From: Burkholderiales bacterium
Lineage (GTDB): Bacteria; Pseudomonadota; Gammaproteobacteria; Burkholderiales; SG8-41
Direction: 5' to 3'
Length of the DNA: 7,071 nt
NCBI GenBank assembly: GCA_005800795.1
Contig: SYEN01000246.1
Location: forward strand, 1-7,071
Shown here: positions 1 through 6,728 of the stretch, one piece after another
How the letters are laid out: each line of letters opens with the position of its first letter
How positions within the stretch are numbered: the first letter of the stretch is position 1
Notes under the pieces: generated by a model
Database searches by the model: none
The model's input: the letters and a program-made list of their open reading frames with translations, nothing else
Told to the model about the DNA's origin: nothing
Translations under genes and position numbers: made by a program

Positions 1-299
1 ATAGACTTTCTTCGGTTTATCTCACAAACACCTTCCACGAAGACAACCAACCCGTTCATTTAAAATTAATCGACCCAAATCTTGCTATTGATGTTAATTA
101 TCGCTTATATGCCTCACCCGAGGTACGTTATTGCCCTGCCGCCGTTTATGAAATCGTAGAGGAGCATGCTACTCTACGACTACAAATCAATGCACAAAAT
201 TGCATTCACTGCAAAACTTGCGATATCAAAGACCCGACACAGAATATCGTGTGGGTGACGCCCGAAGGCGGCGGCGGGCCGAATTATCCGAATATGTAG
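1..299 (+). CDS. Electron transfer flavoprotein:ubiquinone oxidoreductase, C-terminal part
   Basis: This is the 3' end of a gene that enters from the left edge; the frame begins at base 3 and gives 98 residues before TAG at 297-299. The visible part matches the ferredoxin-like C-terminus of ETF-QO. It has a first cysteine in RYCPAAVYE (visible residue 44) and the cluster CIHCKTCDIKDP (Cys 67, 70, 73), together the four ligands expected for the 4Fe-4S centre, followed by the family-typical ending PEGGGGPNYPNM. In the family, this membrane-bound flavoprotein takes electrons from reduced ETF, which is loaded by acyl-CoA dehydrogenases, and reduces ubiquinone. It therefore fits functionally with the beta-oxidation genes that face it on the other strand. 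Its base composition is markedly more AT-rich than theirs. The FAD- and quinone-binding parts lie outside the window. I am very confident of the family. Confidence 0.95.
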   Translation, partial: RLSSVYLTNTFHEDNQPVHLKLIDPNLAIDVNYRLYASPEVRYCPAAVYEIVEEHATLRLQINAQNCIHCKTCDIKDPTQNIVWVTPEGGGGPNYPNM

Positions 300-314
300 C
301 GGCTGCGCTAAGTC

Positions 315-902
315 CTAGCTGCCCAGCAACGCCTTCTTCAAGCCCGCCTCGGCGGGTTTGTCGCCCAGCAAGATGCGCAGCAACGCGGTGTAGAAATCGG
401 CACCCGCTATCACCCCCTTGGCATCACCGTTCACCGTCACGCGCGTGCCCGTGCCCGTGCCCGGCAGATAATCCAGCAATATCACGTCGCCGCTTTTGGC
501 GGTTGGCGTCTTTTTGAAAATGCCTTCGAACTCGCGTGTCTGCGGCTCCATTTTCGCCAATTGCTCGGGCGTGTGATTAGCCTTGAGACCGTCGTTCAAC
601 GCACCGAACAGTTGATCGGCGGTAATTTCACGCAACAGATGCAGCGCCATGCGCTTGGGACCGGTGTCGCTGAATATCGCGTCCGGCGCGGTGCGCTTTT
701 GTTGCAAATACAGCGCGCTCACATACACCTTGAACACCACGCGCGTGCGCAGCCCCGCGCCATTCAGCACCAGTTCCGGGCCGGCATCGCCGACGCGCGC
801 ACTGGCGGTGATTTTGACACCTTCGATTTCCGCTGCCTGCGCGAGCCAGGCGGCCAGACAGAGAAATATCGTAAGTATTTGTTTTATAACGATATTTTTC
901 AT
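315..902 (-). CDS. Exported chalcone-isomerase-like protein (second of tandem pair)
   Basis: This 195-residue protein has a signal peptide: basic start MKNIVIK, hydrophobic core, and an AQA site, with likely cleavage between residues 23 and 24, leaving mature AEIEGV. The rest resembles the bacterial chalcone-isomerase-like family (Pfam Chalcone_3 type). It has LVLNGAGLRT at 44-53, YVSALYL at 60-66, AIFSDTGPKR, EITA, a glycine/threonine turn (LPGTGTGTR) and a C-terminal GADFYTALLRILLG segment. Bacterial members have no established enzymatic role. Plant relatives with this fold include true chalcone isomerases and plastid fatty-acid-binding proteins. Arg52 appears to line up with the Arg that contacts ligand there; this is my alignment from memory. 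The start is ATG at 902, five bases after the stop of the upstream paralogue. There is no convincing Shine-Dalgarno, so translation may be coupled. It is the last gene of the minus-strand run and converges on ETF-QO with 15 bases between the stops. Confidence 0.87.
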   Translation of the reverse strand: MKNIVIKQILTIFLCLAAWLAQAAEIEGVKITASARVGDAGPELVLNGAGLRTRVVFKVYVSALYLQQKRTAPDAIFSDTGPKRMALHLLREITADQLFGALNDGLKANHTPEQLAKMEPQTREFEGIFKKTPTAKSGDVILLDYLPGTGTGTRVTVNGDAKGVIAGADFYTALLRILLGDKPAEAGLKKALLGS

Positions 903-907
903 ATCAA

Positions 908-1528
908 TCAGAACAAACGGACACTGCCGTCGCCGCCCAGCATGGCATCACGCAGGCGGCCGTCTACCGGCTTGTTACCGATCCAGATGCGCAGCATCGC
1001 CCTGAAAAAATCTTCGCCCTTGATCACCAGTTTTTCTTCGCCGTTGATGTGGATATGCGTACCCGTCGCCGGCAGAAAACTCAGTGTGACCACCGCGCCC
1101 TTTTTAAGCACACCTACTTTGAGCATCATGTCGTTCAACTGTCGCAGCCGCGCTTCTATCAGCGCGAGTTCTATCGGAATGTGATTCGCCGCCAGCGCAT
1201 TGTTCAGCGAAGCCACCAGTTCCCTGGCGGTGATTTCGTCTGCCAACACGAACATGGCGATGCGCTTGGCACCGGCGTCCTTGAAAATCGCTTCGGCCGC
1301 CGGCTGTTTTGCCGGCAAATACAGCGCGCCGACGTAGAGCTTGGCGAACGCGAGTTTGGTGCGCACGCCCGCGCCATTCAGGACCAGTGGCGTACCGCCC
1401 GGCAATGTAATGCGGTCGTCGACCCGCACGCCCTCAATGTCAGCCGCATGCACCGGTACGGCACAGCCCGCACACAATAACCATCCAACCAGAATCGCAT
1501 AGACCCGTGCGAAATTCTTGCGCGCCAT
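908..1528 (-). CDS. Exported chalcone-isomerase-like protein (first of tandem pair)
   Basis: This 206-residue protein is clearly a paralogue of the one encoded just downstream. Shared blocks, in order, are IEGV, LVLNGAGxRT (48-57), YVxALYL (65-71), AIFxDxGxKR, EITA, ANH, LPxTGT, NGxxK and DFxxALLRI-like near the end. The N-terminus is a signal peptide with a hydrophobic stretch at about 10-21 and a VHA site, with cleavage expected after residue 28, leaving mature ADIEGV. That matches the mature end of the paralogue. I chose ATG at 1528 over the GTG directly before it because AGGAGG at 1537-1542 lies 8 bases from the ATG but only 5 from the GTG. The stop precedes the next start by 5 bases, and the thiolase stop lies about 30 bases upstream, so all are probably co-transcribed. 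The family has no proven enzymatic role in bacteria. A periplasmic fatty-acid-binding role is inferred from fold and context. Arg56 corresponds to the possible ligand-contacting Arg. Confidence 0.87.
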   Translation of the reverse strand: MARKNFARVYAILVGWLLCAGCAVPVHAADIEGVRVDDRITLPGGTPLVLNGAGVRTKLAFAKLYVGALYLPAKQPAAEAIFKDAGAKRIAMFVLADEITARELVASLNNALAANHIPIELALIEARLRQLNDMMLKVGVLKKGAVVTLSFLPATGTHIHINGEEKLVIKGEDFFRAMLRIWIGNKPVDGRLRDAMLGGDGSVRLF

Positions 1529-1536
1529 CACTCGCT

Positions 1537-1542
1537 CCTCCT
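1537..1542 (-). promoter_or_regulatory. Strong Shine-Dalgarno for the first CHI-like gene
   Basis: On the minus strand the bases read AGGAGG, followed by AGCGAGTG and then ATG at 1528. The 8-base spacing to ATG is near ideal, while the adjacent GTG at 1531 would be only 5 bases away. This decides the start. The strong site suggests this gene is well translated despite being fourth from the end of the run, whereas the paralogue after it has no comparable site. Confidence 0.75.
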
Positions 1543-1558
1543 GCCTTTACCCCGGTTG

Positions 1559-2758
1559 CTACAGCGCTTCAAACAACCCCGCCGCCCCCATGCCGGTGCC
1601 GATGCACATGGTAACCATGCCATATTTTTTCTTCGTTCGCTTCAAACCGTGCATTAAGGTTGCCACGCGGATGGCACCGGTTGCTCCCAGCGGATGCCCC
1701 AAGGCGATTGCGCCACCCAGCGGATTGATTTTCGAGGCATCCAGCCCCAGTTCCTTGATTACCGCCAACGACTGCGCGGCAAACGCTTCATTCAGTTCGA
1801 TCCAGTCGAGTGCGTCATGCGTCAGCCCCGCTTGTTTCAGCACCTTGGGAATCGCCTTGATCGGGCCTATGCCCATGATGTCCGGCGGCACACCCGCCAC
1901 CGCGTACCCCAGAAAGCGGCCCATCGGCATGGCGTTAAAACGTTTCATCGCGGCCTCGCTCATCAACACCACGGCGCCGGCGCCATCGGACATTTGCGAG
2001 CTGTTGCCGGCCGTCACACTGCCCTTTAGTGAAAACGCGGGCCGAAGACGCGCCAGTCCTTCCGGCGAGGTTTCCTTGCGCGGGCCCTCGTCGTTGTCGA
2101 CGGCACGCGACTTCACCTTGATCTCACGGCTGACGAGATCGGGCGTTTTCTCATTTACCGTATAAGGTGCGATCTCGTCCCTGAAATCGCCGTTCTCGAT
2201 GGCACGCAGCGCACGCCGATGGCTTTCGGCGGCAAACAGGTCCTGTTCGTCACGCGTAACTTTCCATTGCTCTGCAACGCGCTCGGCGGTAATGCCCATG
2301 CCGTAGGCGATACCGACGTTTTCATCCTTCTCGAAAATCGCCGGGCTGAATGAGGGCTTGTTGCCGCCCATAGGCACCATACTCATGCTCTCGGTGCCCG
2401 CCGCGATCATGACATCGGCCTCGCCCAGGCGTATGCGGTCCGCTGCCATCGCCACAGCCTGCACACCCGACGAGCAAAAGCGGTTTATGGTCAAGCCCGA
2501 CACGGTATCCGGAAAGCCTGCGAGCAGCAGGCCGATGCGGGCGACGTTCATGCCCTGCTCGGCTTCGGGCATGGCGCAGCCGACAATCACATCGTCTATG
2601 GTGGTTAAATCCATGCCCGGACATTTGGCAACTGCGGCTTTCAACACATGCGCCAGCAGGTCGTCGGGACGCACGTTTTTCAACGCGCCACGCGGCGCCT
2701 TGCCCACCGGGCCGCGCATGGCTGAAACGATGTAGGCGTCTTGTACTTGTTTGGCCAT
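1559..2758 (-). CDS. fadA: Acetyl-CoA C-acyltransferase (3-ketoacyl-CoA thiolase)
   Basis: This 399-residue protein is a full-length thiolase. It catalyses the last step of beta-oxidation, splitting 3-ketoacyl-CoA with CoA into acetyl-CoA and a shortened acyl-CoA in the cytoplasm. The nucleophile is Cys95 in NRFCSSG. The other active-site elements are NEAFA at 323-327, His355 in GGAIALGHPLGATG, and Cys385 in CIGTGMG; all key residues are present. The N-terminal motif is slightly unusual, with MRGPVGK where RTPxGK is common. Start ATG at 2758 is supported by AGGAGA at 2764-2769, 5 bases away. The gene follows the hydratase/dehydrogenase by 13 bases, the usual fadBA-type pairing, which favours a degradative role over the biosynthetic acetoacetyl-CoA type. 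Thiolase subclasses are hard to separate by eye, so chain-length preference is unknown. The symbol is used in the functional sense. Confidence 0.95.
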   Translation of the reverse strand: MAKQVQDAYIVSAMRGPVGKAPRGALKNVRPDDLLAHVLKAAVAKCPGMDLTTIDDVIVGCAMPEAEQGMNVARIGLLLAGFPDTVSGLTINRFCSSGVQAVAMAADRIRLGEADVMIAAGTESMSMVPMGGNKPSFSPAIFEKDENVGIAYGMGITAERVAEQWKVTRDEQDLFAAESHRRALRAIENGDFRDEIAPYTVNEKTPDLVSREIKVKSRAVDNDEGPRKETSPEGLARLRPAFSLKGSVTAGNSSQMSDGAGAVVLMSEAAMKRFNAMPMGRFLGYAVAGVPPDIMGIGPIKAIPKVLKQAGLTHDALDWIELNEAFAAQSLAVIKELGLDASKINPLGGAIALGHPLGATGAIRVATLMHGLKRTKKKYGMVTMCIGTGMGAAGLFEAL

Positions 2759-2771
2759 GATGTTCTCCTGC

Positions 2772-5294
2772 TCAGTTTCTCAGCGGTCTGCCGGTTTTGA
2801 GCATATGCTCGATGCGCGCCTGGGTTTTTTCTGTAGCCAGCAGTTCCATAAAATGCTGGCGCTCCAGATCAAGAAACCATTGTTCATCGACCAGACTGCC
2901 AGCCTCGATATCACCACCGCACATCACGGTGGCGACCTTGCAACCGATCAGATGATCGTGTTCGGAGATGTGCCCGCCGGCCAGCATGTTTTCCAGTACG
3001 GTACGGATGGTGGCGATTTCACTTCGGCCCGCAGCCGGTATGGCGGTCTGACGCAGCGGTGGCCGATAACCTGCCGCCGCCAGGGCGCGCACTTCGGCTT
3101 TTGCAATTTCCAGCAACTCAAACCGGTTCATCACCACTTTGTCGGTAGCGCGCAGGTAGCCGATGTCCCGCGCGTGTTCAGCGCTGCGGCCCACGTCGGC
3201 CATCGCCACGGATTTGAAATACTTCTGGATGAAATACGAGATCGATCCACCTTTGGCATCCGCCACCGAGCGCATGGCAAATTCCTTGCAGCCGCCACCC
3301 GCAGGCAACAGGCCCACGCCGACCTCGACCAGGCCGATGTAACTCTCGTGCGTGGCGACCACACGATCACAATGCATCACGAACTCGCAGCCGCCGCCCA
3401 GCGCCAGGCCATCGACCGCGGCCACCGTGGGAACCATCGAGTATTTCAGCGCCTGCGTGGTGATCTGGAATTGCTCCACCAGATGTTCGACTTCAGCGAG
3501 CTTGCCTGCCATCAGTTGATCGGCCACGCCGATTTGCCGCGCGGCCTTAAGCGCCAGCGATTCGGCTTCCTTCTTGAACGACCGCAGCAGCTTGCCAAAT
3601 CCGGAAGGCTTCGACGCCGGACGTGCGCCTCCCGCTGGTGTCTTTTTCAGATTTGCGCCGACCGAAAATGGCGGCTCGGTCTGCCAGATCACCAGCCCGG
3701 CATAGTCTTTCTCCGCAACCTCAATAGCCTGTTGCACGCCATCGAGCACGTCGTCACCAATGGCATGCATGCGACTCTTGAAACTGACAATGGCGATGTC
3801 GTCGCCGGTGTGCCAGCAGCGCACGCCGTCGGTTTCGAATATCGTTTCGCCATATTTGCGCTCTTCGCCCAGCAGTTTGTCGGGGAAGGGCTGACGCTTG
3901 TACACCGGCAGTGCAGAACGCGGCTGGTAACTATTGGCCGGCGGCACAAACGAGCCTTGCGGCGTATGCACACCCACGCGCGCGGCATCCGCTGCCCACG
4001 CAGGGAGTAGCGTAGGGGTCATGGCCTTGCCTGCCGCGATATCCTCGGCGATCCACTTCGCCACCTGTTGCCAGCCCGCCGACTGCCAGATTTCAAACGG
4101 CCCAGTGTCCCAACCGAAGCCCCAGCGAATGGCGAAGTCCAGATCACGCGCGTTGCTGGCGATGTCGGCCAGATGCGCCGCGCAATAATGAAATGCATCG
4201 CGGTACACAGCCCACAAGAACTGTGCTTGCGGATGGCTTGAGGCATGGAGTTGCGCGAAACGCTCGGTGACGTTTTTATTCTTGAGTATCTCGACCACGC
4301 CCTCGTCCGCCTTGCCATCCGAGGCGCGGTATTTTTGTTCTTTTAAATCAAGCACTTGAATATCGCGCCCGACCTTTTGATAGACACCGCGTTTGGTCTT
4401 TTGGCCGAGCGCGCCCTGGTCGATCAATCCTTTGAGCCAAGCCGGCACGGCGTAATATTTGTGCCACGGGTCGTCCGGCAACGTGTCCTTCATGGTGTTG
4501 ACGACATGGGCGAAGGTATCAAGGCCCACCACGTCCGCAGTACGAAAAGTCGCGCTCTTGGGCCGTCCGATCAGCGAACCGGTCAGCGCATCCACGGTGT
4601 CGAAGCCGATACCCAATCGCTCGGCGTGGTAAATCGTCGCCAGCATGGAAAATACGCCGACGCGATTGGCGATGAAGTTAGGCGTGTCTTTGGCACGGAT
4701 AACGCCTTTGCCAAGATTGGTGACCAGAAACTTTTCCAGATCGTCGAGGATATGCGCCTCGGTCTCCTTGCAGGCAATCAATTCGACCAGATGCATGTAG
4801 CGCGGCGGATTGAAAAAATGCACGCCACAGAAGCGATGGCGTAGCTCGGCAGGGAAGGCGCTCGCCAACTGGTTGATCGAAAGGCCAGAGGTGTTGCTGG
4901 CGAAGATCGTATGCTCGCCCAAATGAGGTGCGACCTTCTTGTAGAGGTCCGATTTCCAATCCATGCGCTCGGAAATCGCCTCGATCACCACATCGCATTC
5001 TTTCAGTAACTCAAGATGCTGATCGTAATTGGCCGGGCGAACCAATCCTGCGCGCGCCGGTGTGGCGAGCGGGCTGGGCTCCAGCTTGCGCAGATTATCC
5101 ACCGCCTTAAGCACGTTGCCGTTGGGATCGCCCTCTATCGCGGGCAATTCAAACAGAATGACTTCCACATTGGCGTTGACGAGGTGCGCGGCGATTTGCG
5201 CGCCCATCACCCCTGCACCCAACACTGCGGCCTTGCGAACGAGAAAAGACTGGTTTTGCGGCATGTCGGCACCCGGCAGAAAATCCGTAGTCAT
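2772..5294 (-). CDS. 3-hydroxyacyl-CoA dehydrogenase / enoyl-CoA hydratase, dehydrogenase-first architecture
   Basis: This 840-residue enzyme would hydrate trans-2-enoyl-CoA and oxidise the 3-hydroxyacyl-CoA with NAD, beta-oxidation steps two and three. The Rossmann motif GAGVMG is at 26-31. The dehydrogenase His159-Glu171 pair lies in HFFNPPRYMHLVE, with Ser136 in SNTSG and Asn210 in IANRVG. Dehydrogenase C-terminal regions follow at about 205-310 and 355-415. The crotonase domain occupies about 490-720: FSVGANL at 543-549 (oxyanion loop), GGGCE with Glu637, and Glu657 in LVEVGVG, so both catalytic glutamates are present. This order is the reverse of Escherichia coli FadB and matches the Bacillus FadN-like type that is also common in betaproteobacteria. 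A basic/Ala-rich stretch at about 550-600 interrupts the crotonase domain. The start is uncertain: ATG 5294 has no Shine-Dalgarno and overlaps a possible -10 element, while ATG 5264 (Met11, MPQNQSF) also fits the usual family N-terminus. It is followed closely by the thiolase gene. Confidence 0.93.
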   Translation of the reverse strand: MTTDFLPGADMPQNQSFLVRKAAVLGAGVMGAQIAAHLVNANVEVILFELPAIEGDPNGNVLKAVDNLRKLEPSPLATPARAGLVRPANYDQHLELLKECDVVIEAISERMDWKSDLYKKVAPHLGEHTIFASNTSGLSINQLASAFPAELRHRFCGVHFFNPPRYMHLVELIACKETEAHILDDLEKFLVTNLGKGVIRAKDTPNFIANRVGVFSMLATIYHAERLGIGFDTVDALTGSLIGRPKSATFRTADVVGLDTFAHVVNTMKDTLPDDPWHKYYAVPAWLKGLIDQGALGQKTKRGVYQKVGRDIQVLDLKEQKYRASDGKADEGVVEILKNKNVTERFAQLHASSHPQAQFLWAVYRDAFHYCAAHLADIASNARDLDFAIRWGFGWDTGPFEIWQSAGWQQVAKWIAEDIAAGKAMTPTLLPAWAADAARVGVHTPQGSFVPPANSYQPRSALPVYKRQPFPDKLLGEERKYGETIFETDGVRCWHTGDDIAIVSFKSRMHAIGDDVLDGVQQAIEVAEKDYAGLVIWQTEPPFSVGANLKKTPAGGARPASKPSGFGKLLRSFKKEAESLALKAARQIGVADQLMAGKLAEVEHLVEQFQITTQALKYSMVPTVAAVDGLALGGGCEFVMHCDRVVATHESYIGLVEVGVGLLPAGGGCKEFAMRSVADAKGGSISYFIQKYFKSVAMADVGRSAEHARDIGYLRATDKVVMNRFELLEIAKAEVRALAAAGYRPPLRQTAIPAAGRSEIATIRTVLENMLAGGHISEHDHLIGCKVATVMCGGDIEAGSLVDEQWFLDLERQHFMELLATEKTQARIEHMLKTGRPLRN

Positions 5295-5320
5295 TCTAGC
5301 ACCGGGCTCGCATTTTGAAA
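5293..5320 (-). promoter_or_regulatory. Possible extended -10 promoter for the hydratase/dehydrogenase operon
   Basis: Reading the minus strand, TG-C-TAGAAT at 5301-5293 matches an extended -10 (TGnTATAAT) with one mismatch in the hexamer. A weak -35-like TTTCAA sits at 5320-5315, 16 bases upstream. It lies between the fadL terminator and the operon, where a promoter is needed. The hexamer overlaps ATG 5294, so a transcript from here would begin near 5286 and could only use the ATG at 5264. This is a motif match by eye; chance occurrence is possible. Confidence 0.3.
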
Positions 5321-5335
5321 GGCAAAAAAGAGGGC

Positions 5336-5363
5336 AAAAAAAAGCGGCCCGGTAGGCCGCTTT
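5336..5363 (-). terminator. Intrinsic terminator after the FadL-family gene
   Basis: On the minus strand, AAAGCGGCC and GGCCGCTTT form a perfect 9-bp GC-rich stem around a 5-base loop (5341-5363). The stem runs directly into a tract of eight T on the minus strand (positions 5343-5336, the first three shared with the stem). The hairpin starts 19 bases after the fadL stop codon. This is a textbook rho-independent terminator for transcripts coming from fadL. It partly insulates fadL from the hydratase/dehydrogenase gene, whose start is about 40 bases further on. Confidence 0.9.
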
Positions 5364-5382
5364 CCTGGAGGGACAGGTTCAA

Positions 5383-6689
5383 CTAGAAGGTGTGCGAGTA
5401 TTGGACGGAAATAATATCGGCCTTGGAACTGAAATGGCCCACCAGCCGGCCCGGCACACCGGTCACGGTATTGTTTACCGAACCATCTTTGACAAATTCA
5501 TGCGCATAACCGATGTCCAACGTACCTTGCTTGAAGGGCTTGTACTGGACGCCAAATGCTACCCAAATCCGATCCTGATCCGGCAAGCGCGGCGAGCGAT
5601 GCAGGTCATTGGTGGGCGTTTTGTCATACGCCAACCCCATGCGTATCTTGGTTCGGTCGTTCATTTTATAGTTCGCGCCCAGCCCCACACGCCACGTGTC
5701 GTCCCACTCAAACTGCAAGGTGGAAAACGTGGTTCCTGCCGCGCCACCGAGCGGGTTCGCCGGCAACACAAACGGCACGGCACTTGACGAGGCGCGGATC
5801 ACATCCAGACGTTGCAAATTGCTCCACCCAGTCCATGTCAGGTCGGCCATCACGTCCCATCGCGGATTGGCCGCGTGCAGCACACTTAGCGAAGCGCTAT
5901 TGGGGGTTTTTAGCGAAGCACTGGCGGCCACGCTATTGGCGGCATTGGCCGCCGGGCTGCTAAAAGCGACCGTGCCCCTCAGGTCATAATTGATGGCGGA
6001 ACGATAGTGCAAACCGACACGCGTGGACTTCGACGGCTGAAAAGTAGCACCGACGTTGAACCCCCAACCCTTGTCGCTGGCCTTGAGCGTGGCAACACCT
6101 GCTGCACCGGCCGAGTTGGTGAGTTCCGCGTCAATCTTTTGGAAGCTCACGCCCGCACCGATTGAGAAAACGTCGTTAACCTTGTAAGCGATGGAGGGCT
6201 GCACATTGATGGTCTTGATCGCCGACTTCAGTGCGATTAACTGTCCCTGCCAAGCGGCATCAAAATTGGTGGTCAGCCCGAAGGGTACATTCAACGCCAG
6301 ACCGGCCCGCAGCGACGGCGTAACATCCATGGCGAAAAAGCCATTGGGAATATACGCCCAGTCTCCGCCATCCCCGCCATTGGACAACCCCGGCGGTGTG
6401 CCAAAGCCACCTGTCGATCCGGTATTGTTAAATTTGAATGAAGGCCGCACCACATGCAACGCAGTAGTCGCATGTTTACCCCGCGGCAACGCCGTCATGC
6501 CTGCGGGGTTGGACCACAACACGCATCATCCGCCGCCGCCGCTCCGCCCGCAAAAGCATTCCCCGTGCCACTGCCGCTTTGCGTGCCGATGGCAAATCCC
6601 CCGGCGAACGCAACACCCGACGCCATTGCACCCAAATTACCCAGGGCCAGTGCTACACAAAAACGTAAGTTATTGTTTTTATTAGACAT
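5383..6689 (-). pseudogene. FadL/OMPP1-family outer-membrane fatty-acid porin, frameshifted
   Basis: Two adjoining frames together encode one FadL-type protein of about 434 residues, close to the family's usual length. The first (from ATG 6689) gives a signal peptide with cleavage after AFA (about residue 29), then GGFAIGTQSGSGTGNAFAGGAAAADDA, the conserved FadL N-terminal hatch region; it then runs to a stop at 6495. The second frame (open from 6522) resumes at VLWSNPAGM, the family NPAG motif, and continues through a beta-rich barrel to QYSHTF with the C-terminal aromatic residue typical of outer-membrane proteins. One base is missing modulo three near 6522. Because family spacing between DDA and NPA is usually five residues and four remain, a 4-base deletion fits at least as well as a 1-base one. 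The long intact remainder suggests a recent mutation or a sequence error. FadL proteins admit long-chain fatty acids and other hydrophobic compounds; exact substrate unknown. Confidence 0.88.
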
Positions 6690-6697
6690 TTTAAACT

Positions 6698-6703
6698 CCT
6701 CCT
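6698..6703 (-). promoter_or_regulatory. Shine-Dalgarno of the FadL-family gene
   Basis: AGGAGG on the minus strand lies 8 bases before ATG 6689. This shows that the true start is the signal-peptide frame and not the GTG at 6522 that opens the longer downstream frame, and so supports reading the two frames as one broken gene. Confidence 0.8.
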
Positions 6704-6728
6704 TCAGTTGAGATGCCTCGATATCATT

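Noticed and set aside
299..345. Bidirectional terminator between the convergent genes
   Set aside because: Only short imperfect stems such as AGCG/CGCT can be formed, with no T-tract on either strand.
200..517. Arg/Pro-rich plus-strand frame spanning the ETF-QO end and the last CHI-like gene
   Set aside because: It is out of frame with ETF-QO and antisense to a real gene; composition is typical of a spurious frame.
1455..1470. Lipoprotein signal (CAGC) in the first CHI-like protein
   Set aside because: Position -3 is Cys instead of Leu or a similar residue, and a normal VHA cleavage site six residues later aligns with the cleavage site of the paralogue.
1518..2165. A 215-codon open frame on the plus strand opposite the thiolase gene
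   Set aside because: It is antisense to conserved thiolase sequence and its translation is low-complexity (Ser, Ala, Pro); there is no supporting ribosome site or family resemblance.
2751..4010. A 419-codon open frame on the plus strand opposite the hydratase/dehydrogenase gene
   Set aside because: It lies wholly antisense to a protein with clear catalytic motifs, starts with TTG, is His/Arg/Gln-rich with no recognisable domain, and reflects GC-rich codon bias of the opposite strand.
5383..6522. Independent gene starting at GTG 6522
   Set aside because: The product would lack a signal peptide and the N-terminal hatch, while the preceding frame supplies exactly these and has a strong Shine-Dalgarno.
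6515..6530. Programmed -1 frameshifting in the FadL-family gene
   Set aside because: There is no slippery heptamer at the junction and no obvious downstream pseudoknot, and FadL porins are not known to use recoding; a deletion or sequence error is simpler.
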